Assembly (NCBI GenBank): GCA_014653985.1
Contig: JACWDT010000002.1
Coordinates: 62,001-126,000 of the forward strand
DNA length: 64,000 bases
Direction: 5' to 3'
Origin: Pelagibacterales bacterium SAG-MED22
GTDB taxonomy: Bacteria > Pseudomonadota > Alphaproteobacteria > Pelagibacterales > Pelagibacteraceae
Shown in pieces: positions 47,083-56,195 of the stretch. Position 1 is the first letter of the stretch. Every line of letters starts with the position of its first letter. Below the pieces are notes generated by a model. The model was not told the origin of the DNA. It ran no database searches and worked only from the letters and a program-made list of their open reading frames with translations. Position numbers and translations under genes: made by a program.

Positions 47083-47982
47083 TTAATAGAAGTATTTTAA
47101 AGCAAAGAATACAACAATTGGTAACGTAATAAATGACATAATTGTTGAAACTACGATCATACTTGCAATACTATCAACGATTTTTTTAGGTGAATACATT
47201 GAGCCAATTAAATAAGTCAAAACTGCACTTGGCATAGCACATTGAATTAAAAATACACCTGCTGCAAAACCAGATAAATTAAACATTTTTATAATACCTA
47301 GTCCAATTAATGGACCAATAAAAACTCTACATATTGAAGAGATAAAAGCTGATTTAAATGAAAAAACTTTTAATCTTGTAAGAGCTATACCTAAAGACAT
47401 CAATATTAAAAATATTGCTGTATAAGCAGTAATCATAGTTGTATTCACTAAAAAAACTGGAGTTTCAATTTCATAATATATAAAGATAATTGAAATTATT
47501 ATTGCATATACAGGTGGACTTTGAAGTAAAAGCTTAAAACTAAATTTTTTACTAGCCAAAAAAACATTTATTGTAAAATGAAAAAATATAACTAATGAAG
47601 AAATAGTGGCTGCAATACCTAATCCTAAATCACCATAAGCAAATAAACAAATCGGTAATCCCATGTTACCAACATTAGGTAAAACAAATGGAGGGAGTTC
47701 TCGTATTATTTCTTTTTTTAAAAAAACTAAAAAAATTACACCTACTATAGCAAAGGAAAATATTGCAATTAATGAATACCAAAAATACTCAATAAACATT
47801 GAGAATGTTACACCAGTAGTAGTGATAGCGTAAAAAACCATCGCAGGGCTTCCAACATTAGCAGCAAAATTTGTGATAAAAGAAGTATCTAATTTAGGAT
47901 TTTTTTTACCAATAAAGTAACCAATACCCACCATAAAAAAAACAGGAAATAAAACTTCAAAAAGTTTAAAATAAATATCCAT
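47083..47982 (-). CDS. AEC-family (auxin efflux carrier-like) transporter
   Basis: A 299-aa membrane transporter of the AEC family with about ten helices. FPVFFMVGIGYFIGKKNP, VLPNVGNMGLPICLFAYGDLGLG with the family NxGNxGLP motif and LIQCAMPSAVLTYLIGSMY are typical. Members carry malate, malonate or other small acids. It abuts hom, overlapping by one base. Confidence 0.88.
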   Translation of the reverse strand: MDIYFKLFEVLFPVFFMVGIGYFIGKKNPKLDTSFITNFAANVGSPAMVFYAITTTGVTFSMFIEYFWYSLIAIFSFAIVGVIFLVFLKKEIIRELPPFVLPNVGNMGLPICLFAYGDLGLGIAATISSLVIFFHFTINVFLASKKFSFKLLLQSPPVYAIIISIIFIYYEIETPVFLVNTTMITAYTAIFLILMSLGIALTRLKVFSFKSAFISSICRVFIGPLIGLGIIKMFNLSGFAAGVFLIQCAMPSAVLTYLIGSMYSPKKIVDSIASMIVVSTIMSFITLPIVVFFALKYFY

Positions 47983-49274
47983 TAACCAAGCACTCTAATA
48001 AGTGTTGGTGTTTTTAAAATATTTTTATTTTTATTGAATACAGATAAACAATTCATGCAATTTATCTCAGAAGTTTTGTGAGTTATAATTACTATTGTTG
48101 CTTTATTTGTTTTTTTATCAGGTGTTTGGATAAGTCTTTTTACAGATATTTTATAATTAGCTAAACGATTGGTAATTTGTGATAAAACACCTGGACGATC
48201 TCTTACTTCAAATCTTAAATATAGTGAATTTGTATAATTATTTATATTATAAGATTTTAGAACTTTTAGTTGCCCAAAAGGGATTCCAAAAGGTTTTTTA
48301 ATATTTCCTCTAAGTATGGACAATAAGTCCGAAAGTAGAGAAGATGAAGTAGGACCAGGACCTGCACCTTCACCTTGTAAAATACTTTCACCGACTGGTT
48401 TTCCTTCAAGAATTACTGCATTCATTACTCCATTAACGTTACCGATATAAGATTTTTTATTAACTAAACATGGGTGAACTGTTTCAAAAAGTTGATTATT
48501 TTTTAATTCTGTTATGCCAAGAAGTTTTATTCTTAAATCTAATTGATTAGCAATTTTTATATCTTTTAACTCAATTTTTTCTATCCCCTCCATTAAACAT
48601 TTGTGGTGTGAGATTTTACTATTAAATGCAAGTGCAGATAAAATTCTTACCTTTGCAAAAGCATCAAAACCATTTAAATCTAATTTAGGATTACCTGGTT
48701 CAGCATAGCCAAGTTTTTGTGCTTTAATAAGAACATCATTAAATTTTTGATTGGAATTTTCCATTTCAGATAAGATATAATTTGAAGTACCATTTAATAT
48801 TCCATAAATCTTTGAGATCTTGTTTGTTGCTAATCCTTCCTTAATTGATCTTAAGATAGGGATGCCTCCTGCTACAGAAGCTTCAAACTCTAAGTTAACA
48901 TTATTTTTTTCAGCTAATTTTGCTAGATAATTTCCATGTTTAGAAATTAAAGCTTTATTAGGTGTAATGACGTGAACCTTACTTTTTAGAGCTTTCTCTA
49001 CAATTTTTTTAGATGCACCGTCAGATAATCCTATTGCTTCAAATAAAATATCTACTTTATGTTTTTTGAGTATATCAAGAGGGTTTTTATAAAAAATTTT
49101 CTTATTAATTTTAAATTTTCTTTTTTTTTTAATATTTTTTGCTGATATCGCGACTACATTAATTTTTGTTCCTGTTTTTATTTCAATATTTTTTTTTTTA
49201 GTATTTAACTCATTAAGTAAATAAATACCAACCTGTCCTAAACCAACTACTGCAATATTATATATTTTTTTCAT
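47982..49274 (-). CDS. hom: Homoserine dehydrogenase
   Basis: Reduces aspartate semialdehyde to homoserine for threonine and methionine synthesis; 430 aa. The NAD(P)-binding motif is AVVGLGQVGIYLL; the catalytic core has EFEASVAGGIPILRSIKEGLATNKISKIYGILNGTSNYIL and GAGPGPTSSSLLSDL; a C-terminal ACT domain (RFEVRDRPGVLSQITNRLANYKISV) suggests feedback control. The product feeds metY at 51656. It overlaps the small lipoprotein gene by 4 nt. Confidence 0.95.
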   Translation of the reverse strand: MKKIYNIAVVGLGQVGIYLLNELNTKKKNIEIKTGTKINVVAISAKNIKKKRKFKINKKIFYKNPLDILKKHKVDILFEAIGLSDGASKKIVEKALKSKVHVITPNKALISKHGNYLAKLAEKNNVNLEFEASVAGGIPILRSIKEGLATNKISKIYGILNGTSNYILSEMENSNQKFNDVLIKAQKLGYAEPGNPKLDLNGFDAFAKVRILSALAFNSKISHHKCLMEGIEKIELKDIKIANQLDLRIKLLGITELKNNQLFETVHPCLVNKKSYIGNVNGVMNAVILEGKPVGESILQGEGAGPGPTSSSLLSDLLSILRGNIKKPFGIPFGQLKVLKSYNINNYTNSLYLRFEVRDRPGVLSQITNRLANYKISVKRLIQTPDKKTNKATIVIITHKTSEINCMNCLSVFNKNKNILKTPTLIRVLG

Positions 49275-49498
49275 TTACTAATATCAGGATATTTACTTTT
49301 TTTTGTGTAGTCTTCTATATATAATTTATATTCATCTACAGTCATAGACGTTATATCTTTTGATTTTTTTAATATTTTTGAAAATTTTTTTTGCTCATTT
49401 TTTTTTTTAATAGTATCTTCAGTCCAATATTGAGAATCTTTATTTAAAGAACAGTTGCTAATAAATAATAGTATAAAAAAACAAAATATTAATCTCAT
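49271..49498 (-). CDS. Small predicted lipoprotein of unknown function
   Basis: A 75-aa protein with a lipoprotein signal (MRLIFCFFILLFISNC; Cys after LFISN) and a short charged, Lys-rich mature part (SQYWTEDTIKKKNEQKKFSKI). No domain recognised. It is squeezed between argC and hom with 4-nt overlaps on both sides, which supports translation. Confidence 0.7.
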   Translation of the reverse strand: MRLIFCFFILLFISNCSLNKDSQYWTEDTIKKKNEQKKFSKILKKSKDITSMTVDEYKLYIEDYTKKSKYPDISK

Positions 49499-50517
49499 AT
49501 TAATCCAGTTGTTTCTGGATAGTTAAATCTATTGTTTAGACTTTGCACTGCTTGCCCTGCTCCACCTTTTATTAAATTATCTATAGCTGAGAGTATAATA
49601 ATTTTATTATTAAATTTTGACTTGCAGACTGAAATTAGACAATTATTAGTATTAATAACATCATTTGTACTTATAAGGGTATTTGATTTGGAAATTTTCA
49701 CAAATTTTTCTCTCTTATAAAATTTTGATAGTAAACCTAAAACCTTTGTCATATTTACATTTCTATTCAAATCTAAATATATAGTACTTAAAATTCCTTT
49801 AAACATTGGTGATAAATGTGGTGTAAAACTTACTTCAATTTTCTTCTTAGAAAATTTTTTTAACATCTGGTCAATTTCTGAATTATGACGATGATTTCCA
49901 ACACCATAAGCACTTAAAGAGTCATATAAATTTTTATTTTTATATTTTTTGTGAACACCTCTTCCAGCACCAGAATAACCTGATTTGGAGTCTACTATAA
50001 TATTTGAAACTTTAATTAAATTTTTATTAATCAAAGGTATTAATGGCAAAAGTATAGATGTTGGATAACAACCTGGACTTGAGATAATATTATACTTTTT
50101 AAGTTCTTTTCTATTAATTTCAGGTAGTGAATAGATACTTTTTTTTATAAGTTTAATTGCCCGATGCTTCTGTTTGTACCATTTTTTATATTCTGAAGCT
50201 TTTTCAAGTCTAAAATCTGCAGCTAAATCAATTAATATATTTTTTTTATTTAAATATTTAGATATATCTTGAGCTTCTCCATTAGGTAAAGCTGTAAAAA
50301 TTATATCAACATTATCTAATATATTTTTATTAAATTTTCTTATTTTAGGTAATTTATATTTTGATAATGACTTTTCATAAAATGAAATACTCTTACCTAC
50401 TGACGAATTACCACATAGATATTTTATGTTTATATATTTGTGCTTAACTAATATCTTAATTAATTGAGTACCAATATATCCAGTTGATCCAGCGACTAAC
50501 GCGTTAAGCTTAGGCAT
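49495..50517 (-). CDS. argC: N-acetyl-gamma-glutamyl-phosphate reductase
   Basis: Third step of arginine synthesis; 340 aa. Motifs are VAGSTGYIGTQLIKIL for NADP binding, IIFTALPNGEAQDI, and the catalytic Cys in ISSPGCYPTSILLPLIPL. HRHNSEIDQML and NLIKGGAGQAVQSLN complete the pattern. The rplM-rpsI-argC order is conserved in Alphaproteobacteria. Confidence 0.95.
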   Translation of the reverse strand: MPKLNALVAGSTGYIGTQLIKILVKHKYINIKYLCGNSSVGKSISFYEKSLSKYKLPKIRKFNKNILDNVDIIFTALPNGEAQDISKYLNKKNILIDLAADFRLEKASEYKKWYKQKHRAIKLIKKSIYSLPEINRKELKKYNIISSPGCYPTSILLPLIPLINKNLIKVSNIIVDSKSGYSGAGRGVHKKYKNKNLYDSLSAYGVGNHRHNSEIDQMLKKFSKKKIEVSFTPHLSPMFKGILSTIYLDLNRNVNMTKVLGLLSKFYKREKFVKISKSNTLISTNDVINTNNCLISVCKSKFNNKIIILSAIDNLIKGGAGQAVQSLNNRFNYPETTGLI

Positions 50518-50550
50518 TTTATATTATAACAGTTAAATATTAAAAAAAAA

Positions 50551-50988
50551 TTATCTTTTAGAGAATTGAAAGCTTCTTCTAGCTTTTCTTCTACCAGGTT
50601 TTTTCCTCTCAACTGCTCGAGAATCTCTGGTGGTAAGTTTTTCGGTTTTTAATGTACCTTTTAAATTTTCATCAAATAAAACTAATGCTTTAGATATTCC
50701 ATGAACCATTGCACCAGCTTGGCCTGTCGGTCCGCCACCTTTGACACTACATCTAACGTCATAATCTGTAGACTGATTTATAATCTCAAAAGGTCTTGTA
50801 ATTTGCATTTTATGTGTTACATCCGCAAAATAATCACTAAATAATTTGCCATTAACATATATTTTACCTGAACCTTTTTTTAACCAAACTTTAGCAATTG
50901 AAGTTTTTCTTCTACCAGTTGCATATTTACTGTCTTTAAAATCCAATTTAAGTTTAGGAGATTTTGGAGATGTTTGAGTGTTTTCCAT
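50551..50988 (-). CDS. rpsI: 30S ribosomal protein S9
   Basis: A 145-aa S9. YATGRRKTSIAKVWLKKGSGKIYVNGKLFSDYF at the N-terminal half, GGGPTGQAGAMVHGISKAL, and the C-terminal tail RKKPGRRKARRSFQFSKR that reaches the ribosomal P site. A short N-terminal extension precedes the core. It starts 1 nt after rplM. Confidence 0.97.
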   Translation of the reverse strand: MENTQTSPKSPKLKLDFKDSKYATGRRKTSIAKVWLKKGSGKIYVNGKLFSDYFADVTHKMQITRPFEIINQSTDYDVRCSVKGGGPTGQAGAMVHGISKALVLFDENLKGTLKTEKLTTRDSRAVERKKPGRRKARRSFQFSKR

Positions 50989-50989
50989 A

Positions 50990-51448
50990 TTAATTTCTAG
51001 CTAAATTTTTACTATTCAATTTATTTAATTCGATGACCGTAGGATTTTGAGCTGAATGCGGATGTGCATTGCCTGAATAAATTTTTAATTTAGTCAATTG
51101 TTTTCGACCCAAAACACCACCAGGTAACATTCTCTTAACAGCGAGTTTTAGAGTTTCTCCAGGTTTTTTTTCATGGAGTTTTTCTGGTGTAGTAATTTTA
51201 ATACCACCTGGATGGCCAGTGTGTCTGTAATATTTTTTATCTTGAAATTTGTTTCCTGTAAATTTTGCTTGTTCAATATTTTTAACCACAACAAAATCAC
51301 CATCATCCATGTGTGGAGTGTAGGTTGTTTTATTTTTTCCTCTTATAATATTTGAAACAACTGTAGCTAATCTTCCAACAACAGCATTAGTTGCATCAAT
51401 TTCAAACCAAGATGATGTTATTTGATCTTTTTTAAGGAATTTTGTCAT
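50990..51448 (-). CDS. rplM: 50S ribosomal protein L13
   Basis: A 152-aa L13. SWFEIDATNAVVGRLATVVSNIIRGKNKTTYTPHMDDGDFVVVKN and the later AVKRMLPGGVLGRKQLTKLKIYSGNAHPHSAQNP are diagnostic. First gene of the leftward rplM-rpsI-argC group; divergent from metY across a 207-nt region that carries the metY riboswitches on the other strand. Confidence 0.97.
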   Translation of the reverse strand: MTKFLKKDQITSSWFEIDATNAVVGRLATVVSNIIRGKNKTTYTPHMDDGDFVVVKNIEQAKFTGNKFQDKKYYRHTGHPGGIKITTPEKLHEKKPGETLKLAVKRMLPGGVLGRKQLTKLKIYSGNAHPHSAQNPTVIELNKLNSKNLARN

Positions 51449-51530
51449 TGTGCGAGGATTAATACTATTATTAAAATCAATGTCAATTTTATATTTACCT
51501 TGAAAATAGCTCTTATTTTGATAAAAAGAT

Positions 51531-51576
51531 AATGCCGATTTGATCCTATTGCGGGCTTTAAACTGCTAAAAAGGAA
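51531..51576 (+). promoter_or_regulatory. SAM-II riboswitch aptamer
   Basis: The stretch GCCGATTTGATCCTATTGCG continues into GGGCTTTAAACTGCTAAAAAGGA. It follows the SAM-II pattern: P1 strands (GCC at 51534, GGC at 51554), the GATTT..A.CC.ATTGC loop, and the pseudoknot-forming GCTAAAAAGG. It lies 80 nt before the metY start and just upstream of a second SAM-binding element. S-adenosylmethionine probably turns expression down. Assignment by pattern recognition, not by a covariance model. Confidence 0.88.
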
Positions 51577-51591
51577 TTTTCTAAAATTATC

Positions 51592-51652
51592 GGTAGGCAT
51601 TTGAACTATATTGTGCGCCTTACATTAAGTTAAAGCACTAAAAAAGGAGCAA
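51592..51652 (+). promoter_or_regulatory. SAM-V riboswitch overlapping the metY ribosome-binding site
   Basis: GGTAGGCATTTGAACTATAT leads into TGTGCGCCTTACATTAAG and then AAAGCACTAAAAAAGGAGC. Helix GTAGGC pairs with GCC-T-TAC (one bulge), and GTGC (51613-51616) pairs with GCAC (51635-51638) to form the pseudoknot. The metY Shine-Dalgarno AAGGAG is the 3' end of the aptamer, so ligand binding should block ribosome access. SAM-V is known from marine SAR11-like bacteria. Confidence 0.88.
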
Positions 51653-51655
51653 ACT

Positions 51656-52984
51656 ATGAGTACTAAAAGAAACAACCCTGAAACTATTGCAATCCATGGT
51701 GGAGATTACAGAAGTGATCCTGCAACAAATGCAGTTGCTGTACCTATATATAGAACTACATCATATGAGTTTAACAGTACAGAGCATGCAGCTAATTTGT
51801 TTTCACTAAAAGAGTTTGGGAATATTTATACCAGAATAATGAATCCAACAAATGATGTATTAGAAAAAAGGATTGCTGCACTTGAAGGTGGTTTGTCTTG
51901 TGTAACGGTTTCATCAGGTCAAACAGCATCAACTTTTGCAGTATTAAATGTAGCTCAAGCGGGAGATAACATCGTAAGTTCCACTGATCTATATGGAGGC
52001 ACTGTATCATTATTTAATAACACGCTTAGTAAACTTGGAATAGAAATACGATATGCAGATCCAAGTGATCCTAAAAATTTTGAAAAACTAATTGATGATA
52101 ATACCCGCGCCTTTTACGGTGAAACTCTGCCTAACCCATATTTAAGAGTTTTCCCTATTAAAGAAGTATCTGATATTGGAAGAAAATATAATATTCCTCT
52201 AATAATGGATAATACCGCTGCCCCTATTATTTGTAAGCCTATAGAGCATGGCGCTGCTGTAGTTATTCATTCATTGACAAAATATATCGGTGGACATGGA
52301 ACTGCAATTGCTGGCAGTATTGTTGATAGTGGAAATTTCGATTGGACAACTGATCCCAAAAGACAACCATTATTCAATGAACCTGATGCAAGTTATAATA
52401 ATGTAATATGGGGAAAAGCAGTACCTGAAATGACAGGAGCCAACGTTCCTTTTTCTGTACGCGCTAGAGTTTGTTTGTTAAGGGATCTTGGTTCAGCCTG
52501 TCCTCCAGATAATGCTTTTGCAATCATACAAGGACTTGAGACTGTTGCTTTGAGAATGAAACAGCATTGTGAAAATGCTCAAAAGGTTGTTAATTTTTTG
52601 AAAAAACATAAAGAAGTAACCAAAGTAATTTATTCAACTGAACATGATAAACATATCTCAGATAGAGCGAAACAATACTTAAAAGGTGGAAACGGACCAA
52701 TGGTTGGCATCGAGCTTAAGGGTGGAATTGATGCTGGTAAGAGATTTATTGAGTCCTTAAAAATGTTTTATCATGTTGCTAATATTGGTGATGCTAGAAG
52801 TTTAGCTATACATCCAGCTAGTACAACTCACAGCCAATTAAATGAAAAAGAGCTAGCCGCATCTGGTGTAACTCAAAGTTATGTTAGACTATGCATAGGT
52901 ATAGAACATATTGATGATATTATTGAAGATTTAGATCAAGCTCTAAATAAATCTTCAAAGAGGAAACTTAAAGCAGTTAGTTAG
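51656..52984 (+). CDS. metY: O-acetyl(or succinyl)homoserine sulfhydrylase-type PLP enzyme
   Basis: A 442-aa Cys/Met-metabolism PLP enzyme that makes homocysteine from activated homoserine and sulfide. AIHGGDYRSDPATNAVAVPIYRTTSYEF, the PLP-lysine region VVIHSLTKYIGGHGTAIAG and the C-terminal FYHVANIGDARSLAIHPASTTHSQL are diagnostic. Tandem SAM-II/SAM-V elements upstream link it to methionine supply. An AAGGAG site 6 nt before ATG sets the start. The 3' end overlaps ctaA by 8 nt. Confidence 0.94.
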   Translation: MSTKRNNPETIAIHGGDYRSDPATNAVAVPIYRTTSYEFNSTEHAANLFSLKEFGNIYTRIMNPTNDVLEKRIAALEGGLSCVTVSSGQTASTFAVLNVAQAGDNIVSSTDLYGGTVSLFNNTLSKLGIEIRYADPSDPKNFEKLIDDNTRAFYGETLPNPYLRVFPIKEVSDIGRKYNIPLIMDNTAAPIICKPIEHGAAVVIHSLTKYIGGHGTAIAGSIVDSGNFDWTTDPKRQPLFNEPDASYNNVIWGKAVPEMTGANVPFSVRARVCLLRDLGSACPPDNAFAIIQGLETVALRMKQHCENAQKVVNFLKKHKEVTKVIYSTEHDKHISDRAKQYLKGGNGPMVGIELKGGIDAGKRFIESLKMFYHVANIGDARSLAIHPASTTHSQLNEKELAASGVTQSYVRLCIGIEHIDDIIEDLDQALNKSSKRKLKAVS

Positions 52985-53993
52985 TTCTTGTATTTATAAA
53001 GAAAAAATAAATAGAAGAGGTTACTAAAAAAATTGAGCTTACTTGGTGCGCAGCAGCAATATAAATTTGTGCACCAAGTAAAATAGTAAAAATTCCTAAA
53101 ATAATCTGCAAGATTATAAATAATCCTAAAATATTAACTGATCTATACAATTTATTTATTTTATTTTTATAGACTTTAAAAAATATCAATACATAAAAAA
53201 ATCCAATTACATACGCTAGGTTTCTATGGATAAATTGAACTAATGATGGGTCACTAAAAACAGAAAATTTAAATAAATTTTCGATTTTGTTGTCATTTGG
53301 AAAATAGGTGCTTCCCATAAAAGGCCAAGAATTATAAATTTTGCCTGCATCCATTCCAGATACAAACGCACCGATCACAATTTGAATTAAAATTAAAACC
53401 AAAAATATCAATGGTATTATTGAATTTATTCCCCCTGAAATATATTTATAATTTTGGTATTTTAAATAATTCCAAAAAATTAATGATAAAATCAAAAAAG
53501 CAACTAATAGATGAATAGATAATCTAAAGTGACTAACGTCTACCCTATCAACCAAACCACTGCTAACCATATACCAACCTATAAAGCCCTGAAAACAAAT
53601 AAGAAAAAATATAAAATATAAATTTAATATTTTTAAGATTTTTACTTTGAAGGAGAAATATATAAGTGGGATTAAATAGCACAAACCTATTAATCTCCCT
53701 AAAAATCTGTGAGCCCATTCCCACCAAAAAATTACTTTAAATTCTTGTAATGTCATGTTGAAATTTTGTAACTTAAACTCAGGTATTTCTTTGTATAAAT
53801 TGAAATACAATATCCAATCATTTTGGTTCAGAGGAGGAAGTAATCCAGAAAATAATTGCCATTCTGTTATTGAAAGACCAGAGTCAGTTAGTCTTGTTAA
53901 ACCACCGACCACAATCATAATAGAAATGATAATAAACATTGCAATCAACCAAATCGACAATTGATTGTTAATTTTTGGATTAATTGTGTACAT
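52977..53993 (-). CDS. ctaA: Heme A synthase (COX15/CtaA)
   Basis: Converts heme O to heme A for aa3-type cytochrome oxidase; 338 aa with about eight membrane helices. GGLTRLTDSGLSITEWQLFSGLLPPLNQNDW, WWEWAHRFLGRLIGLCYLIPLIYF, LVQFIHRNLAYVIGFFYVLIFF and the late AAAHQVSSIFLVTSSIYFF carry the conserved histidines. Type 2 COX15, as usual for Alphaproteobacteria. Confidence 0.95.
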   Translation of the reverse strand: MYTINPKINNQLSIWLIAMFIIISIMIVVGGLTRLTDSGLSITEWQLFSGLLPPLNQNDWILYFNLYKEIPEFKLQNFNMTLQEFKVIFWWEWAHRFLGRLIGLCYLIPLIYFSFKVKILKILNLYFIFFLICFQGFIGWYMVSSGLVDRVDVSHFRLSIHLLVAFLILSLIFWNYLKYQNYKYISGGINSIIPLIFLVLILIQIVIGAFVSGMDAGKIYNSWPFMGSTYFPNDNKIENLFKFSVFSDPSLVQFIHRNLAYVIGFFYVLIFFKVYKNKINKLYRSVNILGLFIILQIILGIFTILLGAQIYIAAAHQVSSIFLVTSSIYFFFINTRTN

Positions 53994-54036
53994 AGGCGCT
54001 TAAATATAATATTTTTTTGATAATCCAAATATATAA

Positions 54037-54327
54037 ATGTCGCCTTTAAAAAGAAAAAAATTAGGTAAAATTAGAATTGAATTAGATAAACTTGATAATT
54101 CTCTCTTAAAATTAATAAAAAGAAGAACAAATCTTGTCAAAAAGGTTTTGGAATTAAAAGATAAAAAAAACCAAATTATTGATCAGAAAAGAATAAATAT
54201 TATTTTAAGAAATATTAAGAAAAAATCAGTTAAAAATAAAATAGATCCAAAAATTACAAATAGAATCTGGAAGAATATGATTTGGGCTTATATTGAGTAT
54301 GAGAAAAGAAACTTTAAAAAAAAATAG
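54037..54327 (+). CDS. Chorismate mutase (AroQ type)
   Basis: A 96-aa all-helical mutase that turns chorismate into prephenate. IRIELDKLDNSLLKLIKRRTNLVKKVLELK contains the conserved Arg/Lys positions, followed by IDQKRINIILRNI and ITNRIWKNMIWAYIEYEKRN. Single-domain, not fused to prephenate dehydratase. It abuts the convergent rpmG with no gap. Confidence 0.88.
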   Translation: MSPLKRKKLGKIRIELDKLDNSLLKLIKRRTNLVKKVLELKDKKNQIIDQKRINIILRNIKKKSVKNKIDPKITNRIWKNMIWAYIEYEKRNFKKK

Positions 54328-54519
54328 TTATTTACTGTGTGGAGGCAATTTCTTCTCTACAAACATTTCATGTTTTCTTGTATCAGGATTATATTTTTTA
54401 GCTGAAAGTTTCACTTTAGCTTTTTCTCCTCCAGCTGGTTTTTTTACATAATAAAAGAATGAGCTATCAGGCTTAGCCTCAGGAACTAATCTTACTTTAA
54501 CATGTGTTTTTTTTGCCAT
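54328..54519 (-). CDS. rpmG: 50S ribosomal protein L33
   Basis: A 63-aa L33. MAKKTHVKVRLVPEAKPDSSFFYYVKKP leads to the family motif KKYNPDTRKHEMFVEKKLP. It has no zinc cysteines (C-minus form). It ends immediately beside the chorismate mutase stop and sits 1 nt downstream of the MerR gene. Confidence 0.92.
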   Translation of the reverse strand: MAKKTHVKVRLVPEAKPDSSFFYYVKKPAGGEKAKVKLSAKKYNPDTRKHEMFVEKKLPPHSK

Positions 54520-54520
54520 A

Positions 54521-54883
54521 TTATTTTAACTTTTTTATTATTTTAGAAATTTTAACTAATTTATTTTTTAAATTCTCAGCTTTTATAGATTTATCTGCAA
54601 TTTCGTCAAGCTTTAAAGAAACTTCATTATTTAGGATCTTTTTTACACCATTAATTGTCATACCTTGGTCCTTTAAAAGAAACTTAACTTTCTTTAAAAG
54701 ATTAATTGTTTTTTCATCATAATATCTTCTGTTTGAGTTTAATATTTTGGGTTTAATTTGCTTAAATTGTGTTTCCCAAAATCTAATTATATGGGTTGGA
54801 AGAATGCCCTTTTTATTTACTTGTAATTTTAATATTTTTGCAACTTCTCCAATAGTTTTGTAAGCACTTTCTGATTTATCCAT
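54521..54883 (-). CDS. MerR-family transcriptional regulator
   Basis: A 120-aa regulator with only the winged-helix domain and a helix: YKTIGEVAKILKL, THIIRFWETQFKQIKPKILNSNRRYYDEKTINLLKKVKFLLKDQGMTINGVKKIL. No sensor cysteines or effector domain follow. A merR gene next to ihfA is common in Alphaproteobacteria. Overlaps ihfA by 8 nt. Confidence 0.88.
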   Translation of the reverse strand: MDKSESAYKTIGEVAKILKLQVNKKGILPTHIIRFWETQFKQIKPKILNSNRRYYDEKTINLLKKVKFLLKDQGMTINGVKKILNNEVSLKLDEIADKSIKAENLKNKLVKISKIIKKLK

Positions 54884-55175
54884 TTTCTTTAATATTGATA
54901 AATTCTTTAAATTCTTTTGACGGCTTAAATAAAACGACTTCTCTACTTGATATTACTTTTATCTCTTTAGTTTTGGGGTTTCTGCCTATTCTTGATTTTT
55001 TCTGTCTTATAGAAAAAGTACCAAATTTTGATAATTTTAATTTTTTTTCAGATTTAATATTTTTTAATATTGTTGATAGAAAATCATCAATTAAGTTTTC
55101 TGAAATTTGCTTAGAGAAACCAAGCTGCATATATACTAAATTAACTAAGTCTTTTTTAGTTAAATTTATTCTCAT
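54876..55175 (-). CDS. ihfA: Integration host factor subunit alpha
   Basis: A 99-aa DNA-bending protein of the HU/IHF family. LTKKDLVNLVYMQLGFSKQISENLIDDFLSTI and the DNA-contact arm GTFSIRQKKSRIGRNPKTKEIKVISSREVVLFKPSKEFKEFIN are typical of IHF-alpha. It works with IHF-beta (not in the window). It lies 1 nt after plsX, where fabH would normally separate the two. Confidence 0.93.
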   Translation of the reverse strand: MRINLTKKDLVNLVYMQLGFSKQISENLIDDFLSTILKNIKSEKKLKLSKFGTFSIRQKKSRIGRNPKTKEIKVISSREVVLFKPSKEFKEFINIKENG

Positions 55176-55176
55176 C

Positions 55177-56178
55177 TTAAATATTATGCTTGATTTTTTC
55201 TATCAAATTACCTTTGACAATTCTATGACAAACATCAAGTGAGTTTGAAAAGCCTATAAAATCAGTTCCACCATGACTTTTAACTACTGGTGAGTCTAGC
55301 CCAATAAAAATTGCACCATTGTACAATCTGGGATCAAGTCTTTTCTTGAATTTCTTTAAATTTGATATGTTTAATAATGATGAAATTTTACCCATAATAT
55401 TTTCAGTCATTGTTTTCTTTAATTCACTGGTAATAAAATTTGCAGTTCCTTCAGCAGTTTTTAATGCAACATTTCCTGTAAAGCCATCTGAAACAATGAC
55501 ATTTACATTACCATCCATAAGATGGTTACCTTCAATATATCCTGCAAAGTTATAATTAACAGAATTTTTTTCATTTAAAATCTTATATGTTTCTTTTATT
55601 GTTTCATTTCCTTTTAGTTCTTCAGATCCAATATTTAATAACGCTACATTAGGTTTTTCATCAGGATATAGTGAGGTGTATAAAGAAGCACCCATTATAG
55701 AAAAATCTAACAAATTTTTTGAACTACATTCAATATTTGCACCTAAATCTAATACTACACTCATACCTTTTTTATTTGGCCAAAGTGCTGACAAAGCTGG
55801 TTTGTCAATATTTTCAATCATTTTTAAATTTAGTTTAGCAACCACTAATAAAGCCCCCGTGTTACCAGCTGATATAATTATATCAGCCTTCTTTTCTTTA
55901 ACACTCTGAATTGCAAGCCACATACTAGTTTCTTTACCCCTCTTTGCTCCTTCTAAAGGACTATCGGTGCTTTTGATTACTTTATCGGTATGAATAATTT
56001 CATAAAATTTACTATCAATTTTATTTTTAATTAATTCTGAGATTTGATTTTGGTCACCAAAAATTTTATAAAAAACATTTTTATTCGATTTATTATTTAA
56101 AATAATTCCATCGATAATTTTTTTTGGTGAATCATCACCTCCCATTGCATCAACTGCAATTTTAATCGAATCTGACAT
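55177..56178 (-). CDS. plsX: Phosphate acyltransferase PlsX
   Basis: Makes acyl-phosphate from acyl-ACP for phospholipid synthesis; 333 aa. IAVDAMGGDDSPKKII at the start, ISAGNTGALLVVAKLNL, VDLGAN-type VVLDLGANIECSS, NIGSEELKGNE and VIVSDGFTGNVALKTAEG are diagnostic. It follows rpmF; the usual downstream fabH is absent. Confidence 0.95.
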   Translation of the reverse strand: MSDSIKIAVDAMGGDDSPKKIIDGIILNNKSNKNVFYKIFGDQNQISELIKNKIDSKFYEIIHTDKVIKSTDSPLEGAKRGKETSMWLAIQSVKEKKADIIISAGNTGALLVVAKLNLKMIENIDKPALSALWPNKKGMSVVLDLGANIECSSKNLLDFSIMGASLYTSLYPDEKPNVALLNIGSEELKGNETIKETYKILNEKNSVNYNFAGYIEGNHLMDGNVNVIVSDGFTGNVALKTAEGTANFITSELKKTMTENIMGKISSLLNISNLKKFKKRLDPRLYNGAIFIGLDSPVVKSHGGTDFIGFSNSLDVCHRIVKGNLIEKIKHNI

Positions 56179-56195
56179 TTTATTGGAATATTATA

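Noticed and set aside
51577-51591. Terminator hairpin between the SAM-II and SAM-V elements
   Set aside because: AATTT-TCTA-AAATT is a weak all-AT stem with no T-run after it.
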